In this document: positions 1-12,010 of the stretch, piece after piece | Numbering within the stretch: the first letter of the stretch is position 1 | Layout of the letters: each line of letters starts with the position of its first letter | NCBI GenBank assembly: GCA_003439945.1 | Contig: QVRM01005378.1 | Coordinates: forward strand, 668,001-732,000 | Reading direction: 5' to 3' | DNA length: 64,000 nucleotides | From: Dermanyssus gallinae | Lineage: Eukaryota; Arthropoda; Arachnida; Mesostigmata; Dermanyssidae | The notes under the pieces: model-generated | Database searches by the model: none | The model's input: the letters and a program-made list of their open reading frames with translations, nothing else | What the model was told of the DNA's origin: nothing | Program-made: the position numbers and the translations under genes

Positions 1-131
1 TCGAACGACAATCATCCCGCCGCTCAGCTGAGGCAATCGTGACTCGGACGTGGTGAAACGCGTTCGTGATCTCACCCCCCCCCCTATTCCTATTGCCCCG
101 AACCCCACCGACACCTTAAACCTCCGCCACA

Positions 132-292
132 ATGGGTCGCAGTCGAAGCTCGGAAGATATGAACGGCAATACCAACGCGAGCAACAACAACAACAACAGC
201 AATGCGAACAATAGCAGTAACAAGAAGTCTTCCTCGTCGTCTTCGAACCGGTCACGATCGAAGTCGCGCGACCGAAACTTCAACTCGGCGAG
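132..292 (+). CDS. dlg1: Discs-large MAGUK, Asn/Ser-rich linker exon (first in window)
   Basis: This exon segment codes for a low-complexity, hydrophilic stretch: a run of Asn, then Ser, then an RS/K-rich tail ending in FNSAR. It closes at a GT donor (GCGAG|gtatga) in phase 2. Joining it to the acceptor at 18082 restores an Arg codon and reads straight into the PDZ3 sequence [10 protein letters not shown], which is the main reason to assign it to this gene. The ATG at 132 sits in a good initiation context (cgccacaATGG) with an in-frame stop just upstream at 117-119. It could therefore be the start of a short isoform of about 538 residues. Alternatively the exon begins at an acceptor such as the AG at 141-142, preceded by a C/T-rich tract, and is the linker between PDZ2 and PDZ3. 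In known Dlg proteins this linker is variable and low in complexity, so homology cannot decide. The splice junction is fairly secure; the 5' boundary is not. Confidence 0.6.
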
Positions 293-1450
293 GTATGAAG
301 CCACCAATGCACCATAAGATTCAAGCGAACTACTATCCCAACACATTGACGTGGGCGGGATTCTTCGCCTTGGCGTTTCTCGCTGTTTTCCAGTTTTCAT
401 TTAGGCTCCGTATCCTTCTCTCATTCTCTTTGCTTTTTCACTCTGTGTGGGTTTTTCTCTCTCGGGAAAGCAAGCGTTTTCCATGCGTGGTGATCTATCT
501 CGTTGTGACATTATTTTACGACAGGAGGCTTCTATTTTGTTTGAGTCTCTAACGTATATTTAGAGGCATATGAGCACGCGCTCACTTCAACAGGTTGGAT
601 TATTAGCTTATCATTGATATGATACGTTGTGGCTCGGAGGTACCTGCAGTTCGTGTAGCTCATTTTTGACGCAAAACAAATGCGCAAGTGTCTTTCCTCC
701 AGCCTAAACTAAATATACACAACAAGAACAGCCGAAATATGGGATTGGTTCAATTCGTAGGATTGCTAAATGATAACGTTTATTTTATATTGTCGGTACC
801 GCAGGGTATCTGCGTTGGTAGACACATATATATATATATATAGAAAATATTGTGATGATTTATTAATAATTTACAATACGTTTGCACACTCGGCAGTGCT
901 CGCCTAATTATTATTATATATATATATATATAATCAATGCATCTGAGCTTTCCCGCTCGAAATCCAGCTTCGAGTGAAGCCATGTGAATGGTCTACCAAT
1001 AATGACCTGGGGGCTGTGACAGTGTGTGTGTGATTTATATGTTGTCGCTGGCTTTTGTATTGACTTTACTTTGAGATGACGTCTATTTCTTCTTCGTGAC
1101 ATGTGCATACGATGAATTTGTTCAGTCAGACACTGTATGTCTCGATATAAATGCAAATGATCTCGTGCGTATTTTGTCCGTTCCTCGTTTTTGCATATCT
1201 CGTCGCAGAACGAGTAAGAGAAAACCGCACTACTGTTTTCACCGCAAGGGCGTTTTATGCTCAACGCGGCACCAATGCGAGTTTGTGTAGTTGTATAATT
1301 ACCTAAGCAATGTGTTCAGATAGTCGTCTCAAATTCGATGGCCGTATGTATCGCTTGGCACATTAGGTGAAAGTGCGTACCTAAAGTCTCACACTCTTGT
1401 TATGTGGCGTTGCGAAATTGTGCATTGGCAAAAAATTGGATATAGATCGA

Positions 1451-1483
<33 letters not shown>

Positions 1484-2001
1484 GAGATTGGATGCGAAAC
1501 ATCAAGATGGTTCTACACAAGGCTAAATATGAATCAGGACAGTTCAACCATGTCAAAGTAATTCAGTTTTATACTGCCCACATGGATGGGTGGTTTTACT
1601 ATTCGCTTGCATACCTAAATACATATGTTACCCTTCTATATATTTAAGGGCGCTTAAAGAGGGGCAACATAAGCGAACATGGCTGAATTTTTGAAGTTGA
1701 AATGTCCAAAATTACCCCAAGCAGTGTCCCCACACCAACTGACTCATTCGCCTATTCGAGAGTCAGTTTTTGTCCGCTAAAACTATTCAGGTCCGCAACG
1801 CGCTCAGTCGTTCTACAGGGGACATTATACCTATTGAATACCAACACCAGAGATTCTCGTTTGACATTCAGCGGGGTAACGTCACTTTTGAGCGTAGAAT
1901 CTTGCTGAATTGTGCAATGCCAAACCTGGGCCATTCGTAATTTCTTTTTATTACTAACTTGTCTGACGTGATACACATGCTCGTAAGGAAATACACACAC
2001 G

Positions 2002-2050
<49 letters not shown>

Positions 2051-2528
2051 GCGTTCAATAATAAAGAGCATGCCGACACGTCTAAGTTCCGCGGAACGAC
2101 GTGTAGATATCATCATATTATAGAATGGCTCGCTTGTATATCTAATAGTCGACATCATAAGCGATGCTATCCGGCTAGTCACATTGCATTCGTCCATACA
2201 TATCTAAAATACGTTTGTTTTTTTGCGTGAGATGGGTTCGGTGAGTTGGCATACTTTTTATTCCAACTTTGATTAGCATAATTGGACAGGTCGAACAAAA
2301 GAAAGGAAGAAACTCGGGCAAAATAGGCCACGTCACGACAGAATGGCGGATACTGGCTAATCAGAAGGAATCATTCCGTTCACTGTTTACAAGTAAAGGC
2401 TGGAGAAAGATGGGTCAAATCGTGTGTCCGGTTGTCTCGACAACGCACCCTGCACTCGTGCAGTGAAGCCCATAATTACAACTACTAGTTACAATGAATT
2501 ATACCTGGCGAGTATCATTGGGAAGTGT

Positions 2529-2866
<338 letters not shown>

Positions 2867-2936
2867 TATATCATCATTTATTAAGGAACAAAAATGGAGC
2901 TACAAATGTCTCCCGAGAACGTGTGCACAGGCAATG

Positions 2937-3292
2937 TTACTCTATCTCGTATAGAGTGGGCTGATTCCACTTCAGCAGCGTGGCCCGGACGGATGCCGCG
3001 TTCCCGCGTTGGACCTCAAGGTCGAGGCACTGTTTCAGGAAAGCCGCAGATCTTTTGTCTCCAGTTGCGAGGTTCAGCTGCTCACCGACTCTGTGGAGGA
3101 GCTTGCGAGTCAAGTTGCCAGGACCGCCTAAGGTTTCGAACGCTAGCGGTTGAAACTCATGTGGGTAACCTATTGAGGCGTATTTTGCGAGCTTCCTTGC
3201 CTCGGCTAGATTACCAGCGTAGCCTGCTGAGATCGCCCCGCCACCGACCATTGAAGGTGCTAATGAGTCGGTGACAGTGGCGTCCCAGACGA

Positions 3293-3293
<1 letters not shown>
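2937..3293 (-). pseudogene. Non-LTR retrotransposon-like fragment
   Basis: A minus-strand open stretch encodes VWDATVTDSLAPSMVGGGA, then EARKLAKYASI, HEFQPLAFETLGGPG and KQCLDLEVQRGNAASVRAT before a stop. This order (D-x-T-V-x-D-[ST]-L-A, KY, [FY]xP[LV]AFETLG, R-GNA) recurs in the C-terminal part of metazoan LINE-type polyproteins and their genomic relics. The open frame runs upstream into a (TA)n array (3295-3337) that translates as Tyr-Ile, so homology ends there. There is no reverse-transcriptase core in the window for this piece. I recognise the pattern but cannot name the clade. Confidence 0.55.

Positions 3294-3294
<1 letters not shown>

Positions 3295-3337
<43 letters not shown>
3295..3337. 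repeat. (TA)n array at the end of the LINE-like fragment
   Basis: This is a pure TA tract of about 43 bp. LINE-like homology on the minus strand ends exactly at its left border. Confidence 0.95.
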
Positions 3338-3340
<3 letters not shown>

Positions 3341-3705
3341 GAAAGATAGAGCCACAACAGCCTGCGTTCCGCCATCTCCCTTCTGTGGCAAATATTGGTT
3401 TTGCCACCTATCGATGTGTGATTAACAATAATTACGGCAATCAGATTATCATAATAGAACTGTTACTAATAATTATCATGACAGTGCTGTCACCACCAAC
3501 CGCAGTCACATCACGGGTCCGATCGGGCGGTGATGTTCTATAACGCCATGTAACAGTCGAAGCTTGCGTGGATCAACTACGGTATCAGTCAGTCCTATGG
3601 TAACCAGGACATACACACACATATATATATATATATGCGCCGTGCGTGGAGGGGATGCTGTTGGTAATTCAATTTCAATATTCGAAGTTAGCTCATAGTA
3701 AATTA

Positions 3706-3736
<31 letters not shown>

Positions 3737-3949
3737 ATCTTGTTGTCTTCAGTCTGTTGAGTCTGTTGAACTGCGTGCGAACCACAGTTGAATATATGAC
3801 AAAGACTTCGGGTCTTCGGCGTCGTCAGCATTTGCTTTTGTGGTTGTGGTTGTTGTTGTTACTGTTGCCGTCGCCTCTCCGACAAACAGTGGTTTGCTCG
3901 CTGGCTTGCTTGCTCGCTTATATTGGGCGAATCACGATTTTCACGCCAC

Positions 3950-3984
<35 letters not shown>

Positions 3985-4064
3985 CGATGTACGTACATAC
4001 TGCAGAACTGCGGAGGTCGATGTGAGAACGCAGTTGCTGTCGCAATATATGTGTATGTATGTAC

Positions 4065-4066
<2 letters not shown>

Positions 4067-4117
<51 letters not shown>

Positions 4118-4118
4118 T
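4067..4118. repeat. (TA)n array
   Basis: About 50 bp of TA, preceded by tgtatgtatgtacg. Confidence 0.95.
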
Positions 4119-5851
4119 AGCCAATTGTGCGGCACAACAACTGCATTTGCCTCCTGTTCGCTTGTCTCTGTTTGAGCGGTACTGCTTGGCTTCGCAGTGC
4201 TGGCAGCAGATATTTACCTTGCCATCATCGTCCTCGTGCAGACTCTGGCCGCATCCTGACCGACCAACCAGGTCGCACCGACGTACTATTGCTGCCGGAT
4301 TGGTGTCTCTCCACAGCGAGATCTGATCTGCACAAATGGCCACCGCAGCAGCGGCAGCAGCAGCGGCAGCAGCAACAACAGCAGCAGAAGAAGACAGAAG
4401 TATATCCGTATCAGTATCTCTCTCCCCCCGTCTCTCTCTTTATTTCTCTCTCTTTCTGTATCTTCTGCTCTCCTGACTCTTCTCGTCGTTCTCCTGTGAC
4501 TACCGTTTTGTAATTAACCGCCACTGCCGTGGCGGTCCGCTGAAATACGCCTGCCTCGTGGCTTGTGGCAGACCGACTGACAGCAACAACAACAACATCA
4601 ACATCATCAACAACAACAACAACATGAGCAACAACAACAGCAGCAGCAACAGCAACAACAACAACGGCAGAGTCTTTGCTAACGCTGGATCGTGGCTGTA
4701 GTAGTCCGTGAGGAAGACCGGTCTCATTCGTTCGGACCGCTGGTACTGGTGACCGCTGTTGTGGTGGTCTACATCATACGAATTAACTCTTTATTCTTCT
4801 GATCAGCTTTAACAACGATTAGATTTTGTCTTTTACATCCAACTGAGTTTGTGGCCGCGTATGGTGCATCTCTTTGTATAGTTTGAGATATTAACAGACT
4901 TGCTTGACTTTCGAAGGAAAACAACACGAGTTTATATCAATTTCGGTCTGGCCTAAACAAACAAAACCTTTCTTCTATATATATATATATATATATATAT
5001 ATCTACACATACACCAATCTGTTGTTGTAAATTCATCTTAGCAAGCCTGTTTCCAATAAGAAGATCAGAAACTCTGTTTATGGTGAGGATTACGATGCGT
5101 ATTCATGCGTCTATTCCTTCTGAGTTATCTTTAAATAGTTTTGCGTAAGTTTCTGCCAACGATAACCGTTTATCCCCCCCCCCCCCCGCCCCAATAAAAC
5201 TGAGTTTACTTACTAAGTTCAACTACTAGTGACTATAAATGAAGACAGTAACTTGCTGCAGTCGATTGACATAGGTGGAAAAATTGCTCATCTTGGGGGC
5301 CGGATGTTAAGTTAGTTGAAGGGAGTGGTTGATCCGTTACACAAATGATATCATTCATCACCGTACATTACAACATCTGTTGTACGAGTATAATCTAACT
5401 ACAAGCCGTGTCACTACAAGCCATGCCGCTTCCGTCCGTATCGGGCGTATTTGAAATGTTATGAGTGAAAAAAACGCCCAGACACACTGAATGAACATCA
5501 GTTGTCATCACTATTTCTACAACTGATTTTGTTGCTGATGCCACGGCAGCGACAGTTACTCTATAAGAAGTACAAAGCAAGGAAGAGGCAGGTCCGAGCA
5601 CCATGTCCATTGTCGTCCATTGTACAATGAAGCAACCACAACAACCACAACAACAACAATCATGGAGATTACTGTACCAATGACGTTGACGACGACGACA
5701 ACAACAGGAATAGTAGCGTAGTGTAACGTATTACTGGTTTGATGACAATAGTGATCAATAATAATAATAGTATCTGCGAGTAAACCGAGCACATTTTGTT
5801 GCCAATACAGTCAAAACTAGAGGTAACATTACTCAAAACACAGCAACATCA

Positions 5852-6049
5852 CCAAGCAAGATGGCTTAGTGGCAGCAAAGCCTTTGCCTTGCATTCGGGA
5901 GGACGACTGGGTTCGAGACCCAGACCGGCCACTCTTAAATTGGTTTGCATGGTTTCCAATTTAGACAAGGTAAATGCCGGAGTGGATTAAAATTAGCCAT
6001 GACATGAAAAAACCGTACAATAGCCTTACGGAAAATCTTAAAAAAAAAC
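5852..6049 (+). repeat. tRNA-derived SINE-A, copy 2
   Basis: This copy has the same head (accaagcaagatggcttagtgg), box B (GGTTCGAGACC), body and A-tail as the other copies. A 3-bp insertion (AGC) sits inside the box A region (GGCAGCAAAG) and some bases are missing near the 3' end. It is one of the copies not flanked by (TA)n at its 5' end. Confidence 0.9.
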
Positions 6050-6581
6050 AGTTACCACCAAAAATACACTTGGTACAACAACGGCAACAATAGAAGGAGA
6101 CCGTAATCTCTCTGTAAACTCCGGCAACAACTGTAATGTTTAGTAGCTGCCGCTGCCATGGTCTTCATCGTGTCAGCGTCTTCATTGTTGTTAGTGTTGT
6201 TGTTGTTGTTGTTGTGGTTTTTGGTGGTTTTGTGACTTTCTTTTGTTTTTGATATGCGAGGTTTCGGGGTGATATAAGTGAGCCCACTGAGCTGTGCGTA
6301 TCTCTCCGCAATTCGATTTAACTTGCTGTCATAGCAGTGCTGCTATTCTTCTTTTTGTTGCTGATGTTGTGTTCGCTGTTGTTGCTACTGCTGCTGCTGC
6401 TGTTTTTGCTGTCCTTATTGTAGGTTATAGAACAGCAGACGATCAAACTGCGGCAACATGCTATTGGTGCCCGATGATTGTTGCGATGACGAGATGGACG
6501 CTGAATCGGATTCGTTTTAGACTTTTTACACGACGCCCTGCCAGCTTTGCTTTGCGCCGCTGAAGTGTTACGATCAACACT

Positions 6582-6617
<36 letters not shown>

Positions 6618-6995
6618 AATAATAATAATAGTAACAATCATAATAGTAGTAGCCGTGGTAATACGCCCGTAATGTGTCTGAATTGGGGCTGACCAAAAGC
6701 ACATAGGAGAGAGATGATGCATCACAAAGCGTCATTTTGCTCATCTTGCACTAAAAAGTGGAATCAAGCGGCTTTTTGATGATCGACGATTCAAATAAAT
6801 GATATGATTAGACATGATGACGACGATAATGATGATGATGATGATGACGAAAGCATGGGAAGGAGGCCGTGATGGCCGGGGGTAAGAAATGCTATGCTGC
6901 TCACGCAAGTTAGATGAGCCATTGTTTTGCTACAGTGGGCTCTTTAGGACGACACCACCATATAAATAAATGTCTGTTCTATGCAAACAGACACT

Positions 6996-6998
<3 letters not shown>

Positions 6999-7044
<46 letters not shown>
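6999..7044. repeat. (TA)n array
   Basis: About 46 bp of pure TA, followed by imperfect TA/CA and (TG)n sequence. Confidence 0.95.
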
Positions 7045-7047
<3 letters not shown>

Positions 7048-7183
7048 TTACAAACATATATACACATATTTGTGTGTGTGTGTCTGTATGTATGAGCGTG
7101 CACGTATTGTCGTTATAAGTGGGTTTCTCTTCGAACGATCGATGTATGTTGTTTCTACAGCAGGTGGTCTGCTTTCTTGCTAT

Positions 7184-7212
7184 TTATCTATCTGTCTGCC
7201 TGTATATCTATG

Positions 7213-7257
<45 letters not shown>

Positions 7258-7258
7258 C
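7184..7258 (+). repeat. (TCTA)n tetranucleotide microsatellite
   Basis: This block of tctatcta repeats has a few tgtc/tgta variants at its left edge, and ctgtctgcctgtatatctatg leads in. Confidence 0.96.
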
Positions 7259-7829
7259 TCTAGCTGCCTGCCTGTCTTTTGTATCGATCTATTTACGTTC
7301 GCTTTGCAATTTGTTTACATCCGTCCCGTCCCCCCCCCCACACCAAAATATCGGTGGTGGCAACCAGTGGCGGTGCCACTACATGTTGCAGTAAGTCTAG
7401 TCCCAAAGCCAAAGTTTGCTTCTTTTTCGATATGTTGTCGTTTCGATGTCGTCCGCTGTCTGTGTCCAGTCTGTGTAGATAGATGGCAGTATGCTGTTAC
7501 GTAGCCTGACGACTCAGCACCGCTTGCGAGCTCGATCTGTCCCTGTTCCCTGTTGTATTACGTCCGTAATAATAAGGAACGTCTCTACTAAGTGAAGACT
7601 TGTCGGTGGCGTCGCGCTCCATTCATTTATCGTCGTGGCCCGCTGTCAACGGAGTTCGCCATTCGCCGGTGGTTTGTTCCTTTATCATCATGTATCGTAA
7701 AAGCAGATCGTATAAACGCAGTCACAGCAGCAGCAGCGAAAACAACACCACAATATATCCAGCGGTATACGAACATCCTGGCGGAGAGCTTGTCAACCAG
7801 GCCGCCATTCGGTTGTTTACTCACAAACA

Positions 7830-7831
<2 letters not shown>

Positions 7832-7898
<67 letters not shown>

Positions 7899-7957
7899 GT
7901 GGCGCGGCCCACATATATATATATATATTTATATATATAAATGTGGCGCGGCCCTGA
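7832..7957. repeat. (TA)n arrays with a duplicated AAATGTGGCGCGGCCC unit
   Basis: Two (TA)n blocks are each followed by the same GC-rich unit aaatgtggcgcggccc, at about 7895-7910 and 7939-7954. This marks a duplication of a (TA)n-plus-unique segment. Confidence 0.95.
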
Positions 7958-9981
7958 CGTCTTTGTTTGTTATCATAGATGCTATAACTACTGATACGGT
8001 TTAAGAACCGCTTGATATATATATATATATTTTTTTTTTGGTATACGTTGAATGCTTTTGGATTACGTAAAATGCTGCTCTGCCCCGGAGTCACTGACAT
8101 AACAACGCGAATCGAAGAGCATTCTGGGGTGGTCCATCAGGACAGCGATCGATAAATTAGCCGCAGTAGCAACTGGACTAGATTGAATGTCCACAGTGGA
8201 GTTGCGGCATAGTCAATTAGTACAGGGAGCCTTTCGCCACGAGCTGTGGACGATCGAATCGAAAAGCATAGTTTGTCTCGCTAACGCTGAAAGTTTGCGT
8301 CTCGGTCTATGAAATTGCTGAACCAAGTCTCAAATAATGGGAGATCATCATCCACAGATCATCACAAGCCGGGACGCCGCGCTAATCCTCTCTATTCGAC
8401 GTTTCTCTCTCATAAGAAGATTGCATTCACTCTCTACACGCTCTAGGTAGTGCGTGACTCAGTCGACCCGGAGGCGGCGATGCTGGTGTCACGGCTAATA
8501 ATAACCCACTAACGTCTCACTTTTTCGTTGATCCGTCCGGCCATAAAGATTCCTGGTACCGCCATGCGAGATTCGTTTGTGATCTACTCAAACCAGTGTG
8601 TCAGTCAGCGTACGTCCTCTGAGAGCATCCTCCAATCCTAATCGGATGACATCATTTTTGTGCATGATGACAAACCGCTACTGCTGCTGCTAACGATCCA
8701 TCTAACGAGCTCCAAGCCGTCTGCCTCCCGCTCTCCCTTCCTCCTTCGATAGCGTAGCCTTGGCGAGCTCAATACTGGCTAGCGCCGGGATCCGTACGGC
8801 GACGAACTCAATGTCAATGCCAAGTCCGGGCGCAGGTCCGGCTAAAAATAACCGCATACCAATGCAAGATATGTCTCGCCGCCGGTACTGCTCGTATGGC
8901 GGCGTCACTGACCAGACTGGTAGTGACCGATGCAAGAGTATTTCTTGCAACTGCATTAACCAGCGTCACCACATATCTGAACTCCAGGATAAGGATAGGC
9001 CAGCAAGCCATGTCGTAATAGTTTCTACGACATACTCAAAAATGGCGGGAGGGAGGTGGGCAGGATGATACTTTTTTGTTTGTTTAAAGTGCATTTTATT
9101 GATAACACGGTGTACGATGATTATGACTTTCATACGTAACGTAAAGCTGATTCATGCCCGTGTGCGAACTTCTTTTTCTCGGTCCAGTATATCGTTTGTC
9201 TAGGCTGGCCGTAGGTTCAGTAAGGGGGCCATAAAGTTCCTTTACTAACTCTTCCGTGATACAGCCTAGACATCAAGCGACTTCCCCCTGTTTACAGTCT
9301 GCTGTCCGCTTTTGTGTCGACCAAATACCTTCTTACCTTCGTCTGCGTGAAGCTAGTCAGGCCCGCTGCAGCCGGGAGGATACGTATGTATGTGCTGGGA
9401 TAAGCCCTGTATGGCCAGCCCTACAAATTACTGTTCCGGCTGGATTCATGCCGGCAATGCGACCTTGCATTAGACAGACAGACATTTAGAGAGAGAGAGA
9501 GAGACACACACTTGCATACATTTGCATCTGCTACAACATTGCGCGGGGCCGATTCATTCCGTAGGCATTTCCTTCTCTTTGGCTCAGCAAAAAAGCGATA
9601 CTGTTTCGCGTGAGCACTCCGACATTCCGCCAAATATATGCGCCTCAACGAATTCGGATATCGATCATGACATACTACGTTTCAACAGCAGCAGCAGCGG
9701 CAACGACATTAGCAAAGCATTCAAAGCGATACAACTTATATTCATTGTTGATACCTTACTATGGTAGTAATGCTGTTGCTACTACTGCTGTTGTTTTGAT
9801 AAGCAGTATGGAACATACGTCGTTTTTACGTCGTTCTGGTTTGTACATATGATTTGAATTTTGCCGCCAAAATTAGATGGCGCTTTTATATGTATATATT
9901 ATACGTATATTCAGTGTCAAATCATGTATGATACGTATATATAGTGTCACGTGAGGGCTTTAACAAGATTTTTAACATAAT

Positions 9982-10014
9982 TAAAAAATTAGCCATGACA
10001 TGAAAAACGGAAAA
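9982..10014 (+). repeat. SINE-A 3' fragment
   Basis: The stretch aattagccatgacatgaaaaacgg matches only the 3' body of SINE-A, with no tRNA head. It lies immediately before the deleted transposon at 10058, so the rest was probably lost or the copy was 5'-truncated. Confidence 0.6.
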
Positions 10015-10057
10015 TTTCCCCGCACACGGGGATCTCTTAAAAAATAAATAAACAAAG

Positions 10058-10558
10058 TATACCAGGTACGGTCAAAATTCGAGTTCTTATTTAGTGATTT
10101 ATTAGAAAGTACCTTGCATGCCGTCCTGTCTGAAAGATTGTATCAGGCACACGGCCGCCACGGAGCTTTTCGGCGTTGTAGATACGAGATACACGTACAT
10201 TTCTGGTGACTTTTCGGCATAACTTGGGCATTATCTGAGATATCTATCTGAGATACCGGCGAATATTTCCTTCAGCTCGTCGATGGTAGCGGACTTAGTG
10301 GCGAACATCTTGCACTCCAATAAACCCCGCAGAATAAAAAGTCTACAGGCACCAGGCCGCACGAACGAGGCGGCCACATGTAACGTCTGCTTTCTGGCAG
10401 ATCACGCGCTCATCAAACTTTTTCAACCAAACAAATGCTCAAAGCACAGCTCAATGACCTCCATGCTCTGAGAGAGTTCTCTGAGATCCATTGTGAAGGA
10501 CTGCCTACTTGGTTATGGCGGCAAAATTAGCAACAAACCCGCTCGTGAATTTTGCCGT

Positions 10559-10562
<4 letters not shown>
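10058..10562 (-). mobile_element. Internally deleted DNA transposon (DUF4817/mariner-like transposase remnant) with TIRs
   Basis: The segment is bounded by imperfect terminal inverted repeats: TACGGTCAAAATTCGAG at 10067-10083 and its counterpart CTCGTGAATTTTGCCGTA at 10542-10559. Read on the minus strand it encodes the C-terminal transposase signature WPPRSCGLVPVDFLFCG (the family pattern is WPPRSxDLTPxDFxLWG, carrying the last catalytic Asp). After a frame change come KSATIDELKEIFAGIS and GGRVPDTIFQTG, which fit the C-terminal tail of the same family. A start-like MDLRELSQSMEVIELCF sits near the other TIR. The catalytic middle is absent, so it is a roughly 0.5-kb non-autonomous derivative, not an active gene. 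Confidence 0.72.
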
Positions 10563-10590
<28 letters not shown>

Positions 10591-10599
<9 letters not shown>

Positions 10600-10794
10600 T
10601 TTTTGCGTTTTTCTGTACGGTTTATGCCCGTGTACGGTTTTTTCATGTCATGGCTGATGTTTAATCCACTTCGGCATTTACCTTGTCTAAATTGGAAACC
10701 ATGCAAACCAATTTAAGAGTGGCCGGTCTGGGTCTCTAACCCAGGCTTCCCGAATGCAAGGCAAAGGCTTTGTCACTAAGCCATCTTGCTCGGT
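10591..10794 (-). repeat. tRNA-derived SINE-A, copy 3
   Basis: This is a full-length antisense copy, with the A-tail as poly-T at 10591-10604. On the minus strand the head is ccgagcaagatggcttagtgac and the box B region reads gggttagagacc, so one box B base is changed (TTAGAG for TTCGAG). (TA)n flanks both ends, at 10563-10590 and 10796-10871. Confidence 0.9.
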
Positions 10795-10795
10795 A

Positions 10796-10816
10796 TGTAT
10801 ATATATATATATATAC

Positions 10817-10871
<55 letters not shown>
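10796..10871. repeat. (TA)n array abutting SINE-A copy 3
   Basis: TA repeats with one CATATGTA interruption start right after the tRNA end of the antisense SINE. Confidence 0.95.
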
Positions 10872-10875
<4 letters not shown>

Positions 10876-11515
10876 AGTTCTCAAGTGGCCATTACAGGCG
10901 ATAAGCCAGCATCGCAAGTGTTTAGTAGCCAATCAACGAAAACTCGTCGCAGCTGCGATTACGACTGCGAATGGCCTGAACTGTACAGCTTGTTTCGTCC
11001 GCCGCCGACGACCTGTCGTTTGCACCTGTGGCCGGGTGGTGGGAATTTGGTTGAGTGAATAGATCGTTCGCTCACTCACAATTCGCTCGCGTTCATTTAC
11101 GCGCGGCCGATAGGCCCCCGAGAGACATGACGCGAGCACGTCATGTCTCTCTCTGGGGGGTGCGTCCCGTCCCCCCACACGTTCACGTTTGTACGTTCGT
11201 ATGCTCTTGCGTAAACGCTTGCTTGCTCGCTGTGCTCTCGTGTTTGACAATCATCATCTTCTAATTCAATGTCCCGCCTACGGGCGCGCGCGCAGAGACG
11301 CCAGCCAACCGTGCTTGCAGGGGTCGTCTGCGTCGTGCGACACTACTCGATGATGATGCGCCCAGCCTGGATGGAATTGTTGTTGTTGTTGTTGTTGCTG
11401 TTGTTGTCGTTACCATTGTTGAGGCTTTTGTTGGAGCTGATACGCAAGTGCATTTCTAACTTGATATCATGTTCAGGATAATTATACGATTCTTATTCGA
11501 TGCAACATGATTTTC

Positions 11516-11549
<34 letters not shown>

Positions 11550-11848
11550 ATACTCCCATGGTAATCATAGTCGTATAGTCGGAGTTAGTGTCTGTTGCTA
11601 TTTATGATCCAAACCACGCTACTGCGTGCGGCATCGCCCGTCGGATCACGTCATCCAGTCGTTGTTGTTGTTGTTGCTGTTGTTGTTATTGATGTTGTCG
11701 TTTTTGTTATTGCAGTTGTTGCTGCCGCCGTCTCGATTGTTGTTGTTGTTGTTTTTGGTGTTTTAGTTGTTACTGTTGTTATCTTTGAAGCGGTTGTCTT
11801 GTCATCATCACCACCACCATCATTATTGTCGCTATCTTCTTCTTGATC

Positions 11849-12010
11849 CCTCTCGTTGTCGTTTATTGTTGTGCTCGTTGTTGTTTATTGTTGCCCTCGT
11901 TGTTGTTTTATGTTGCCCTGGTTGTTGTTTATTGTTGCCCTGGTTGTTGTTTATTGTTGCCCTGGTTGTTGTTGTTGCTGTTATTGCCCTTTTGTTGTTG
12001 TTGCTGTTAT
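11849..12010 (+). repeat. 24-bp GTTGTTGTTTATTGTTGCCCT minisatellite
   Basis: Six to seven tandem units of about 24 bp share ttattgttgccct[cg] and grade into TTG triplets on both sides (11640-11780 and 12030-12085). Confidence 0.92.

Noticed and set aside
5852..5930. Functional tRNA gene
   Set aside because: Box A and B are present, but the sequence is one of many copies with a common non-tRNA body and A-tail and lacks a proper acceptor stem, so it is a SINE head.
6914..7504. 196-codon + strand frame
   Set aside because: It is made mainly of (TA)n and (TCTA)n translation (Tyr-Ile, Ser-Ile-Tyr-Leu).
8702..9068. Overlapping open frames on both strands near 8.7-9.1 kb
   Set aside because: Moderate GC content keeps both strands open, and neither peptide resembles a known family.
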